Source of the DNA: Shouchella rhizosphaerae
GTDB taxonomy: Bacteria > Bacillota > Bacilli > Bacillales > Bacillaceae_D
Length of the DNA: 64,000 bases
Direction of reading: 5' to 3'
Assembly (NCBI RefSeq): GCF_900142675.1
Contig: NZ_FRBS01000002.1
Span: 558,001-622,000, forward strand
Below the pieces are notes generated by a model. That model did no database searches. It was not told the origin of the DNA and worked only from the letters and a program-made list of their open reading frames with translations. Of the stretch, positions 55,037 to 63,528 are shown in pieces (the stretch's first letter is position 1; each line of letters starts with the position of its first letter). The translations under genes and the position numbers were made by a program.

Positions 55037-56821
55037 TTAGTTGATCAACTCGGGGGATTCTTTCTTATATAATTGGCGATCGACAAGTTCACGATAAAAT
55101 TGGTGATGCTCGATTAATTCATCGTGTGTTCCTTCGCCTGTTATTTCCCCGCTTTGGACAACAACCAATTTGTCTGCATGCTGCACGGTCGACAATCGAT
55201 GGGCGATTACTAGCGTTGTCCTAGAGAGCATGAGTTGATTGAGCGCTTCTTGTACTAAAAATTCCGAATGGCTGTCTAGATGGGCGGTGGCCTCGTCTAA
55301 CAGTAAAATTTGCGGATTTCGCAAAATGGCTCGAGCGATCGCAAGTCTTTGTCTTTGCCCACCAGATACTAAAATGCCTCTTTCGCCCACTTCCGTTTCT
55401 AAGCCGTTTGGCAAAGAGGTAATAAACGAAGTCAAATTTGCTTTTTCTAAAGCTGCGTGAATGTCGGCATCGCTGCTTTTTTCAGCATGCCCATAAGTAA
55501 GGTTGTAGCGAATCGTCCCCGCCATTAGCGGAGAATCTTGGGCGACATAGGCGATCTTTTGTCTCCACTCCTGGACATCAAAGTCATTGATTGGTTGGTT
55601 GTCGTACTCTATCGTCCCTTCGCTTGGTGGATAAAATCGTTCTATTAATGAGAATAAGGTGGTTTTACCTGCACCGCTAGGGCCGACAATCGCCGTTACT
55701 TCACTGGCATTGGCGGAAAAGCTTACATTTTTCAGGATTTGGCTGCCATTCGGATAAGAGAAAGACACATTGGAAAATCGAATGCCATTTACGCGGGCAA
55801 CTGTTTCTTGATTGTGCGGATAAGATACACTGGCCGCTAATTGAGATTCCAAATTCTCCTCCATAATATAGGTGATCCGTTCTGTGGCGCCTTTTGCTTT
55901 TTGCAACTGCGTAAAAAAGTGGCCCATTTGTGAGATTGGAGGGATGATTTGGAACATGTAAAAAACAATCGCAACTAATGTGCCGGCCGATAAAGTGCCA
56001 TTGGCCACTTGTATGCCTCCGTAACCAAAAACGACGACTAATACCAACAAGGTAATGGTTGTCATCAATGGAGAAATGATGGCCATTATTTTTCCGGTGT
56101 CCAATCCATGTTTTAACAGTTGATCGATTCTGTTGTTGCCTTGAGATGTTTCCGGGTCTTCTGCTATAGAAGATTTGACTAATCTAATATCTGACAACAC
56201 ACGCCCTAAATCCCCTTGAAATGATGCTGTCTCATCTTGTAATGCCTTCGACACTTTGTATGTTTTTCTACCTAGTGGTTTTAATACAGCTAGCGACACA
56301 GGGACAATTAACAATAAGAGCAGCGTGATGCTCCAATTTAATGCAAACAGAATTATAATCGAACCAATTATTTTAATGGTTCCAGATAAAAAAGGAATCA
56401 ATTGATCGGTAAAAAAATTTTTAATAACATTTGTGTCATGAGTAATTCTGCTCATTGTTTCTCCGGAGCTGTTCTGGTCATAAAATGAGACTGGCAATCG
56501 TAACACTTTGTGCCATAGATCTTTGCGTAATTTTGCCACCATGATCTGACCAATGTAGATCATCATATACATGGAGATGCCTGACAGAATAATTTGTACG
56601 ATAAAGACGCCTGCGATTAGGGCAGCTGTTGTACCACTGAAATTTGATTCAACAGTTATGTCCACGAGATTCATTGTTAATAAGGGGACAGCAAGAGAAA
56701 GCGCTGTTTCCATCAGGACTAAAAACAAAGCTAGCCCAAGTAGCCACAGTGAAGGGCGGTAAAGGCGCATTAGAGAAATGAACTCTTTTAATTGAATCGG
56801 TCGTTCAGTTGTAGACCCCAT
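55037..56821 (-). CDS. lanT: ABC exporter, probable LanT of the lantibiotic locus
   Basis: A 594-residue half-transporter. Six transmembrane helices occupy ~20-310 (IQIILSGISMYMMIYIGQIM among them). The ATPase domain has Walker A GPSGAGKTT, signature VSGGQRQRLAIARAIL, Walker B ILLLDEAT and switch His in LVIAHRLST. There is no N-terminal C39 protease domain, as usual for class I LanT exporters, so it would export the modified precursor without cutting it. Start ATG 56821 follows AGGAAGG; the frame extends further upstream only by overlap with the regulator gene. It overlaps that gene by 17 bp. A general BmrA-type multidrug exporter is the alternative. Confidence 0.8.
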   Translation of the reverse strand: MGSTTERPIQLKEFISLMRLYRPSLWLLGLALFLVLMETALSLAVPLLTMNLVDITVESNFSGTTAALIAGVFIVQIILSGISMYMMIYIGQIMVAKLRKDLWHKVLRLPVSFYDQNSSGETMSRITHDTNVIKNFFTDQLIPFLSGTIKIIGSIIILFALNWSITLLLLLIVPVSLAVLKPLGRKTYKVSKALQDETASFQGDLGRVLSDIRLVKSSIAEDPETSQGNNRIDQLLKHGLDTGKIMAIISPLMTTITLLVLVVVFGYGGIQVANGTLSAGTLVAIVFYMFQIIPPISQMGHFFTQLQKAKGATERITYIMEENLESQLAASVSYPHNQETVARVNGIRFSNVSFSYPNGSQILKNVSFSANASEVTAIVGPSGAGKTTLFSLIERFYPPSEGTIEYDNQPINDFDVQEWRQKIAYVAQDSPLMAGTIRYNLTYGHAEKSSDADIHAALEKANLTSFITSLPNGLETEVGERGILVSGGQRQRLAIARAILRNPQILLLDEATAHLDSHSEFLVQEALNQLMLSRTTLVIAHRLSTVQHADKLVVVQSGEITGEGTHDELIEHHQFYRELVDRQLYKKESPELIN

Positions 56822-57719
56822 ATGATTCTTCCTTCCTGGTCGAAAGTTTGTCTGATAGCAGTTTCTTGAAAGGCAAATTGTTTGTAAAGCTTGCAAAAAA
56901 ATGCGCTTCCTCGTAGTGCTTTAAAATGTTTTTGAAGGGAACACCTTTTTTTTCTAAACATAGCCCTTTATAATAAAGAAATTGCCCGACATATGCCGTA
57001 CAAGCATAATTCCTAGATAATTGCAGACCTTGTCCTATATCTTTTAAAGCAGCATCATAGTGGTGGTAGTTCAGTTCAATGATTGTTTTTTGGTACAAAA
57101 TATAGATTTTTAAGTTTTTTTTGTGCAAATAGGTGTTTTTTCCTTTAATTCCTTCAACCGATGCAAGGCTTTTTTGTAAATAGTCTAACGTTTCGCTATA
57201 TGAATATGTTTTCATGTGGGAATGGATAATGCCTAAATATAAATGAAACTTTGTTTGAATAGACTGTTCAAATGGCAAACAGCCCGCCATGCATTTTAAT
57301 TTCATCCATGTGGTTTGAGCATCCTTTTTCCTGCATTGATATTCGGAGAACAGATGATGGATCCTTATATAATCTTTAAACCAATTAGGGAATTCCACCG
57401 CCTGGCCACAGTCAATTAATTGTGCAGTTAGCCTGTTCAGTTCCTCGTACTCTTCATGTAAAGACAGTTGTTCAATCATTTCATAAGTGGTTTCGATGTA
57501 TTCACCATTGTAGGACGTGCTGAGCGTTAAAAAATGGTCGACAGGCACCCCTAGTTTAGAAGCAATGGCTTCAAGCACGATTATGTTTGGAATGTACTTC
57601 CCATTTTCAATTTTGCTTATTGCTGATTGGCTGACAACGCTAGAGCTAATATTTTCTTGCGACATGCCTAGTTTCATCCTTAAGTTTCGGATCTCCATGC
57701 CAATTCGATTATCCATCAT
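56805..57719 (-). CDS. HTH-TPR regulator (RRNPP-like) of the lantibiotic locus
   Basis: A 304-residue protein. The N-terminal Cro/CI helix-turn-helix (LRMKLGMSQENISSSVVSQS, then AISKIENGKYIPNIIVLEAI) is followed by a helical TPR-like region from about residue 75 to the end. That includes YLGIIHSHMKTYSYSETLDY and AYVGQFLYYKGLCLEKKGVP. The layout is that of Rgg/PlcR-type receptors for secreted peptides. ATG 57719 lies six bases after AAGGAAG. It is divergent from lanA and is the first gene of the exporter operon. It probably controls one or both sides in response to a peptide, which could be external; no peptide gene is seen beside it. Confidence 0.85.
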   Translation of the reverse strand: MMDNRIGMEIRNLRMKLGMSQENISSSVVSQSAISKIENGKYIPNIIVLEAIASKLGVPVDHFLTLSTSYNGEYIETTYEMIEQLSLHEEYEELNRLTAQLIDCGQAVEFPNWFKDYIRIHHLFSEYQCRKKDAQTTWMKLKCMAGCLPFEQSIQTKFHLYLGIIHSHMKTYSYSETLDYLQKSLASVEGIKGKNTYLHKKNLKIYILYQKTIIELNYHHYDAALKDIGQGLQLSRNYACTAYVGQFLYYKGLCLEKKGVPFKNILKHYEEAHFFASFTNNLPFKKLLSDKLSTRKEESYGVYN

Positions 57720-57784
57720 ATGCATCTTCCTTATCATAACCTGTATTAGTTGGTTTTTTTAAGTGAGGATGGTTATCGAAAGAT

Positions 57785-57812
57785 TATCAGGCGTTTATCA
57801 GAAATATATCAG
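57785..57812. promoter_or_regulatory. three TATCAG repeats at 11-bp spacing
   Basis: TATCAG occurs at 57785, 57796 and 57807, exactly 11 bp apart (one helical turn), 66 bp upstream of the HTH-TPR regulator start and 250 bp upstream of lanA. It is a candidate operator for that regulator. The remaining 57813-58063 is AT-rich leader and promoter region; a TGCC...GGCA hairpin lies at 58019-58038 just before the lanA ribosome site. Confidence 0.5.
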
Positions 57813-58063
57813 ATCGACCAAATTTCAACATGTATTTTCCAAAAAAATAGGGGCTATAGTAGTGAGTTTTTCAAAAAACAAACAAAGTTATTCTAATTGT
57901 CATAATTTATAAGAGATACTGTAAAAAAACAGGCTCAACATCGACATGGATCATTTTTAGCCAATTAATGACTGAAAACGATATTTCCATTTTGCTAAAA
58001 TGTTTTTTACAGTTAATTTGTGCCGGGGATTCCTGGCAAAAAAAATAGGGGAGGAATTATAAA

Positions 58064-58198
58064 ATGGAAAAAGCTTTTGACTTGGATTTGGAAGTAGTAC
58101 ACACGAAAGCGAAGGATGTACAACCAGATTTCACAAGCGTCAGTTTCTGTACTCCTGGTTGCGGGGAAACGGGTAGCTTTAATAGCTTCTGCTGCTAA
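58064..58198 (+). CDS. lanA: clausin-like lantibiotic precursor (LanA)
   Basis: A 44-residue precursor. The leader (1-22) has the class I FDLD box (EKAFDLDLEV), which binds LanB and LanC. The core (23-44) begins FTSVSFCTPGC and ends CGETGSFNSFCC. The ring-forming pattern SxxxFCTPGC...TGSFNSxCC is that of gallidermin/epidermin. The N-terminal lipid II-binding rings are expected from Ser/Thr with the first two Cys, and the last Cys pair gives a C-terminal aminovinyl-cysteine after LanD action. The core agrees with my memory of clausin. Odd: the residue before the core is Asp (VQPD), where gallidermin has Arg. GGGGAGG lies about 9 bp upstream. It is the first gene of the plus-strand operon. Confidence 0.95.
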   Translation: MEKAFDLDLEVVHTKAKDVQPDFTSVSFCTPGCGETGSFNSFCC

Positions 58199-58225
58199 GA
58201 ACAAAGACTTTTGATTATTTACATG

Positions 58226-58292
58226 GGATTGCCCCTCAAAAATCTTGTATTTTTCCAAAATACAGATTTATAAACTTGAGCAAGGGCAATCC
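58226..58292 (+). terminator. long hairpin between lanA and lanB (partial terminator)
   Basis: GGATTGCCC, CTCAA, AAATC and TGTATTTT pair in order with AAAATACA, GATTT, TTGAG and GGGCAATCC around a 3-nt loop, with small bulges. The stem is followed by TGTTTGTTTTT. Such a structure would let most transcripts end after lanA while some read through to lanB, giving more precursor than enzyme. Confidence 0.85.
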
Positions 58293-58327
58293 TGTTTGTT
58301 TTTCATTTGAAAGGGGCGTTCATAGCG

Positions 58328-61300
58328 ATGAGAAAAAGCGAACAATTATTATATGAGCCTGTAGACACAATCATGTTGAGAGCACCGATTTTGTCATTAT
58401 CGCATGACCATCAAAACGCGTCCAAAGACGATATTATCCCTATTTTAAAAGAATACATAGAACGGCCTGAAATAAAAGAAGCACTAGCGGTTGCCAGCCC
58501 TAATTTATTTCAGTCTTTAGATAAAATTCATGGCGATCCCCGTTCCAAAAAAACGAGGAACGCTGTTTCCAGCTTGTTAAAGTTTTTAATAAGGATGTCT
58601 AGCCGGCCAACTCCTTTTGGTTTGTTTTCAGGCATTGCTATTGGTGAACTTGGCAATAAGACAGTGGGATCTTTATTAGACACGAAGCAACACCAAAAGA
58701 GAGCACGTCCAGATATGGAGTGGTTGCTTGGAGTAGTCAGCAAAATAGAAAAAAACCAAACGATCGCTAAAAAGCTTAACGTTGTTTTTAATGATGCTGT
58801 GTATCAGACGGACGATCGAGTCTACCTTCATTATTTTTCTAACTGTGGACAGTTACGAAGCAGTGAAAACCAAGAGCGAAAAGACAATATCTCGATCAGA
58901 AAAACAGTGGTGGTGGAGTTTGTCCAATCGGTAGCGAAAAAGCCGATTTCGATCTCTGAATTAATCAATCAGCTTCAATTAACATATACGAGCGCCTCTA
59001 TAAATGAAATTGAATCGTTTGTATGGAATTTATTCCAACAAGAATTTCTTATCAGTGAATTAAGGCCGCCAATCGTTAACTGTGCGCCTTTATCCTATGT
59101 CATACAAATCCTTGAATCCATCCCTGAAGCGACGGAAATAGGGGCGATGTTAAAAGGAATTGAAGCCGATATCGAAACGTATAACCAATTGCCTATAGGG
59201 CAGGGATTAGATTTCTTTCAAACGCTAACGGCTAAAATGCAAGACATTCATCCTAGCAAACAGCCGTTGCAAGTGGACTTGCGCTTAACATGCGCAGAAA
59301 AGGTTAGGATAAATCGGTCAATTGGCGAACAAGTGGCCAATGCGGCAGAGTGGCTGTGGAGGCTTTCAAAAAATGAGACTGGAGTCGCCCATTTAAGGGA
59401 GTACCATGTTGAATTTCTTGAGAAATATGGGGTAAATCGAGAAATTCCTCTGCTAGATTTGTTAAGCGATGAGAAAGGTTTAGGGGCGCCGCCAACGTAT
59501 AAATACCCGCCTTCAGCAAAAAGTGTCAACCCGCCTCAAATGAAGAGCACTCATCGTTTGTTAATGGAAAAATACATCCAGTGTTTAAGGGAAAATGCAA
59601 AAGAAATAACATTGACCGAATCTGACCTGCAAAAGCTAATGGATAACGACACAGATGACGTTTTTGCTCCCAATTCCGGGGAATTATTTGTTGAAGTGCT
59701 TGCTTCATCAGCAGAGGAAGTTGATAAAGGAAACTATCAGTTGGCAATAGGAACCAATGTGGGCTCCCAAGAGCTAGGGCAAACATTCGGCCGTTTCTCG
59801 GATATGATTGCTAGCGAAGAGAATAGAAATTTGATGGAAGAACAAAAGAAAATAGAGGAAACATGTACGGACGTTGAAACCGAATACGTAGAGTTGAGTT
59901 TTCTGCCCCAAAGTGGCCGTGCAAGCAACGTTTCTATTACGCATTCCACACGGAATTTACATACGACTATTGCCACCAATGCAAACGGCCAAAACAAAAA
60001 ATTGTTGTTAGAAGATATTTTGGTTGGGGCGACACTCGGGAGGTTTTATTTAAAATCGAAGAAGTCGAATAAACGTCTCGTATTTACGTCAAATAACATG
60101 TTTAATTACGAGAGTGCACCAAATTGTTTTCGGTTTTTAAGGGAGGTTTCTTTAGAAGATGGAAAGGCGATTCAAGGGTTGAATTTGGGAAGCCTTAGAG
60201 AGTTCGCTTTTATTCCTAGAATTACGTCTGGAAAAGTCATTCTTTCACCGGCAATTTGGAAAATAAACGATCAAATAGAAGAATTATCTGATTTTTCTAT
60301 GCCACTTGAAGAATGGATAGAGCAATTTTCAACATGGATGAAAAAAATGCAGGTACCAGAACGGGTCTTTATGGCTTATGGGGATAACCGATTGTACATC
60401 CACTTAAAGAATGACAACCATTTGCAGGAATTAAGGTCGGAACTACGGCGCAGAGGACGGGTACAGTTACAAGAAATCATCGGCGGTTATCGGGAGAAGC
60501 AGTGGGTAAAAAGCCCTTTAGGCAGACATAATGCTGAATTTATTGTTCCTTTCAAGAAAAGGCCTCATGTGCCCGCAAAACCAACGGTGATGATTAAGCC
60601 AGTTGCAGAAGTGCCAATTGAATGCAGGGAAAAAGAACCGGGGACGGACTGGCTTTATTTTAAGCTTTACGGGCCTACCCACAAACAGCAAAAACTGATT
60701 TCTACACAAATTCCAACGCTTGTAGCCGAGTTAGAGAATCACAAACTTATAAATAGCTGGTTCTTTATTCGCTATTATGACAGCGAGCCCCATCTGCGGC
60801 TAAGGTTTCACGGAGATCCGAAAACCTTGTTGGCTGGTGCACTGCCGGTATTTCAAAAATGGTATGCAGCCCAGCGCCTTGCGGGGAACGTTAAAAAAGT
60901 TGTAATTGAGCCATATGAACGGGAAATTGAACGATACGGCGGCCTTTCGCTTATGCCTCTAATGGAGCGATACTTTGAAAAAGACAGTTTGTTGACATCA
61001 AATTTGCTTGGATTGAGTAGTAAGCAAGCACTGAAAGAACCGCTAGAATTAATCGCATCCATGTATGTTGTTTATTTTCTAACGGAGTACGGTTGGCACC
61101 ATGAGAGGCAATTGGAGTGGATTTCCAAGTGGAGTGAGGATCCAGCTTACTCCAAGGAGTTTAGGCCTTATCGGAATGATGTGCTTAAATGGCTAGATCA
61201 AGAAGAAAACTGGAAGGCTCTAAAGGAGCAGAAAGGCTTTCTCTTTAAGCTGTTTTCTAAAAACGAAGCAATCATACACGAGCTATCCCATAATATGGAG

Positions 61301-61477
61301 AAAACGCCGATGACCAATACAGAGGAAAGAGTTGTCGGGAGCTTGATCCATATGCATTGCAACCGCTTGCTCGGCACAGACCGTGATAGGGAGAAAAAAG
61401 CAATGGCGTTTGTGCGCCAAATTATTGAAAGTCAAAAGCATTGGAACAAAACGAAAGGGCGACCATTAAACGTATGA
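58328..61477 (+). CDS. lanB: lantibiotic dehydratase LanB
   Basis: A 1049-residue enzyme, somewhat longer than NisB/EpiB (about 990). The N-terminal glutamylation domain begins near residue 10 (PVDTIMLRAPILSLS) and contains FLIRMSSRPTPFGLFSGIA and FNYESAPNCFRFLREVSLED. The C-terminal elimination (SpaB_C-like) domain starts near residue 770 with DWLYFKLYGPTHKQQ and FFIRYYDSEPHLRLRFHG. Known: LanB uses glutamyl-tRNA to dehydrate Ser and Thr in the LanA core to Dha and Dhb. ATG 58328 follows AAAGGGG; a TTG 21 bp upstream is less likely. It lies 12 bp before lanC. Confidence 0.95.
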   Translation: MRKSEQLLYEPVDTIMLRAPILSLSHDHQNASKDDIIPILKEYIERPEIKEALAVASPNLFQSLDKIHGDPRSKKTRNAVSSLLKFLIRMSSRPTPFGLFSGIAIGELGNKTVGSLLDTKQHQKRARPDMEWLLGVVSKIEKNQTIAKKLNVVFNDAVYQTDDRVYLHYFSNCGQLRSSENQERKDNISIRKTVVVEFVQSVAKKPISISELINQLQLTYTSASINEIESFVWNLFQQEFLISELRPPIVNCAPLSYVIQILESIPEATEIGAMLKGIEADIETYNQLPIGQGLDFFQTLTAKMQDIHPSKQPLQVDLRLTCAEKVRINRSIGEQVANAAEWLWRLSKNETGVAHLREYHVEFLEKYGVNREIPLLDLLSDEKGLGAPPTYKYPPSAKSVNPPQMKSTHRLLMEKYIQCLRENAKEITLTESDLQKLMDNDTDDVFAPNSGELFVEVLASSAEEVDKGNYQLAIGTNVGSQELGQTFGRFSDMIASEENRNLMEEQKKIEETCTDVETEYVELSFLPQSGRASNVSITHSTRNLHTTIATNANGQNKKLLLEDILVGATLGRFYLKSKKSNKRLVFTSNNMFNYESAPNCFRFLREVSLEDGKAIQGLNLGSLREFAFIPRITSGKVILSPAIWKINDQIEELSDFSMPLEEWIEQFSTWMKKMQVPERVFMAYGDNRLYIHLKNDNHLQELRSELRRRGRVQLQEIIGGYREKQWVKSPLGRHNAEFIVPFKKRPHVPAKPTVMIKPVAEVPIECREKEPGTDWLYFKLYGPTHKQQKLISTQIPTLVAELENHKLINSWFFIRYYDSEPHLRLRFHGDPKTLLAGALPVFQKWYAAQRLAGNVKKVVIEPYEREIERYGGLSLMPLMERYFEKDSLLTSNLLGLSSKQALKEPLELIASMYVVYFLTEYGWHHERQLEWISKWSEDPAYSKEFRPYRNDVLKWLDQEENWKALKEQKGFLFKLFSKNEAIIHELSHNMEKTPMTNTEERVVGSLIHMHCNRLLGTDRDREKKAMAFVRQIIESQKHWNKTKGRPLNV

Positions 61478-61488
61478 GGTGATCCACC

Positions 61489-62835
61489 GTGATAGAGAAG
61501 GTAGTTGATGACCAAGAAAAACAAGAAACGAAACGAATTATTGCCCGTTTGACCGAGAAACTAAACGATCCACAAAAAGTGGAAGAGATTGTAATGGATA
61601 AGAACAATGTCACGACGATTAGCAAAGTAAATCCGTGGGACCCTGTTTCTTTATCTCATGGTTTTGCAGGAACGATTTTATTCTTCTCTGAATTGCATAA
61701 AATGTATCCTGAAGAGAAGTGGGATCATGTGGCCCATAATCATATTGTCTACGCTAGCAACTATCTAAAAAATGGGGTCCATTCTATCTCTTTATTTGGT
61801 GGAATTACAGGATTTGCTTTTGCTGTGTTCAATGCATCTGAAAATGGTACAAGATACCAGAACTTATTGACAAAACTGGATGAAGTGATTCGTAGGGTAG
61901 CAGAGAATGAGATCGAAGAAGAAAAACAAAGGAATGGTCTCGGCGCTCTACCAACTTTTTATGATGTGATCCAAGGATATTCTGGAATTGGAAGGTATTT
62001 GCTTGAAAGAAGAAAGGATACGCCAGCTTTTAACGGCTTAATTGAAGCGATTTTGCGCCGGTTTGTTGAAATGACTGCCACCATAACATGGGAAGAGCAT
62101 GAGGTTCCAGGATGGTATGTTACGCAAGAGAATCAATTTTTAGAGAAGGATAAAAAGATTTATCCATTTGGCAACTTCAATTTGGGCCTTGCCCATGGCA
62201 TCCCAGGGCCGTTAAGTTTTTTATCTTTATGTCTATTAAAAGGGATCGAGATACCAGGGCAAAGGCAAGCAATAACCACGATTGGCAATTGGCTCGTCCG
62301 TCATGCGAAAAGCAATTCAACTGGTGCCCCAGTTTGGGCCCATCGCGTAGGTGTGAAAGAAGCTATAGTGAACAAATATACCGTTATAGATGAACGGGAA
62401 GGCTGGTGTTATGGCAATCCTGGTGTTGCCCGGTCGCTCTATTTAGCAGGAAAAGCGCTGAACGATCTTCCCTATCAGGAAATGGCGGTTAAGTGTTTCC
62501 ACGGTATTAAGGAAAAAACATTAGAAGAACTAGACTTGCAAAGTGCGACGTTTTGCCACGGAAAGAGTGGTTTGCTGCAAATCATGGTACGGATGAAAAA
62601 CGATCTTAACATCAATGATTTTGACAAGCTCATCAATCAATTGGAAAACGGGATTAAGGAACAATATAGGGATCAGCATCCGTTGGGATTTAAAGATTTT
62701 GAAATCGGAAGCCGAACAAACGAGTTAGATAAAGCGGGCTTATTGGAAGGGGCAGCTGGCGTTGGATTGGCCTTATTGTCGAGGACCGGTGACGACAGTG
62801 ATCTCTTCTGGGATAAAGCGTTTTTAATCAGTTAG
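61489..62835 (+). CDS. lanC: lantibiotic cyclase LanC
   Basis: A 448-residue alpha/alpha-barrel zinc enzyme. Repeated glycine motifs include LSHGFAGTILFF, LFGGITGFAFAV, GYSGIGRYLLER, LAHGIPGPLSFL and LLEGAAGVGLAL. Zinc ligands are the Cys in EGWCYGNPG (~306) and Cys-His in FCHGKSG (~356-357). It adds cysteine thiols to Dha/Dhb to form the (methyl)lanthionine rings. GTG 61489 follows AGGTGATCC. It is coupled to lanB upstream and lanD downstream (10 bp). Confidence 0.95.
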   Translation: MIEKVVDDQEKQETKRIIARLTEKLNDPQKVEEIVMDKNNVTTISKVNPWDPVSLSHGFAGTILFFSELHKMYPEEKWDHVAHNHIVYASNYLKNGVHSISLFGGITGFAFAVFNASENGTRYQNLLTKLDEVIRRVAENEIEEEKQRNGLGALPTFYDVIQGYSGIGRYLLERRKDTPAFNGLIEAILRRFVEMTATITWEEHEVPGWYVTQENQFLEKDKKIYPFGNFNLGLAHGIPGPLSFLSLCLLKGIEIPGQRQAITTIGNWLVRHAKSNSTGAPVWAHRVGVKEAIVNKYTVIDEREGWCYGNPGVARSLYLAGKALNDLPYQEMAVKCFHGIKEKTLEELDLQSATFCHGKSGLLQIMVRMKNDLNINDFDKLINQLENGIKEQYRDQHPLGFKDFEIGSRTNELDKAGLLEGAAGVGLALLSRTGDDSDLFWDKAFLIS

Positions 62836-62845
62836 GGGTGAGGAT

Positions 62846-63418
62846 GTGCCGGAAAAGGAAGAAAAAAACATACTAGTCGGAATTTCTGGATCGATCTCTG
62901 TCATAAACATGCCCTCCTATTTAGCTTTTTTTAAACATACGTATGGTCATGTCAAGGTCATCATCACAGAGCAAGCCAATAAGTTGTTTCCTGCTTCCTC
63001 TTTGTCGTTGTTTTGTGATGACATTTTTCAGGATCACAATGAAACGATAGATCCAAATACGGCCAGCCATGTCGGGTTAGCTAGGTGGGCAGATCTATTT
63101 ATTGTCCTTCCCGCTACGGCAAATAAAATCGGCCAAGTTGCTAATGGCTTAGGCATGGATCTTCTGTCATCAACCATATTGGCTTCTACGAAGCCTGTGC
63201 TCTTTTGCCCAAACATGAATGAGGCGATGTGGAACAATTTTTTTGTAAAAAGAAATATGGCGTTGATTAAAGAGGGAGGACATATTATCATCCCCCCAGT
63301 GGAAAAAGAAGCATATGAAGTGGCTTCGGGAAGCATTCGAAAAAACTTTATTATTCCAGATATGTATACCATCGCTCAAGAGATAGATAAAGCCATGGCT
63401 GTAGAAGAAAAAAGCTAG
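62846..63418 (+). CDS. lanD: LanD peptidyl-cysteine decarboxylase (EpiD-like)
   Basis: A 190-residue flavoprotein of the HFCD family. The N-terminal VGISGSISVINMPSYL binds FMN. The active-site His is in ASHVGLARWADL (~75), followed by LPATANKIGQVANGLG and the PNMNEAMW motif (~122). Known: EpiD oxidatively decarboxylates the C-terminal Cys of the precursor to an enethiol that forms aminovinyl-cysteine. GTG 62846 follows GGGGTGAGG; an ATG two bases earlier is in another frame. Its stop lies within the stem of the following terminator. Confidence 0.94.
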   Translation: MPEKEEKNILVGISGSISVINMPSYLAFFKHTYGHVKVIITEQANKLFPASSLSLFCDDIFQDHNETIDPNTASHVGLARWADLFIVLPATANKIGQVANGLGMDLLSSTILASTKPVLFCPNMNEAMWNNFFVKRNMALIKEGGHIIIPPVEKEAYEVASGSIRKNFIIPDMYTIAQEIDKAMAVEEKS

Positions 63419-63450
63419 GATGCCGTACGGTACGTCCTAGCTTTTTTGTT
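63409..63450 (+). terminator. terminator after lanD
   Basis: AAAAAGCTAGGA, a 14-nt loop with its own CCGTACGG palindrome, then TCCTAGCTTTTTT. It separates the lanABCD transcript from the immunity genes that follow. Confidence 0.93.
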
Positions 63451-63528
63451 GTTTTGGCGGATGTTGAATTTGATTTTTTTCTGATAGGGAAAAGGGATAA
63501 TCATTTTTAGAAAAAGGAGTGATAGCCG

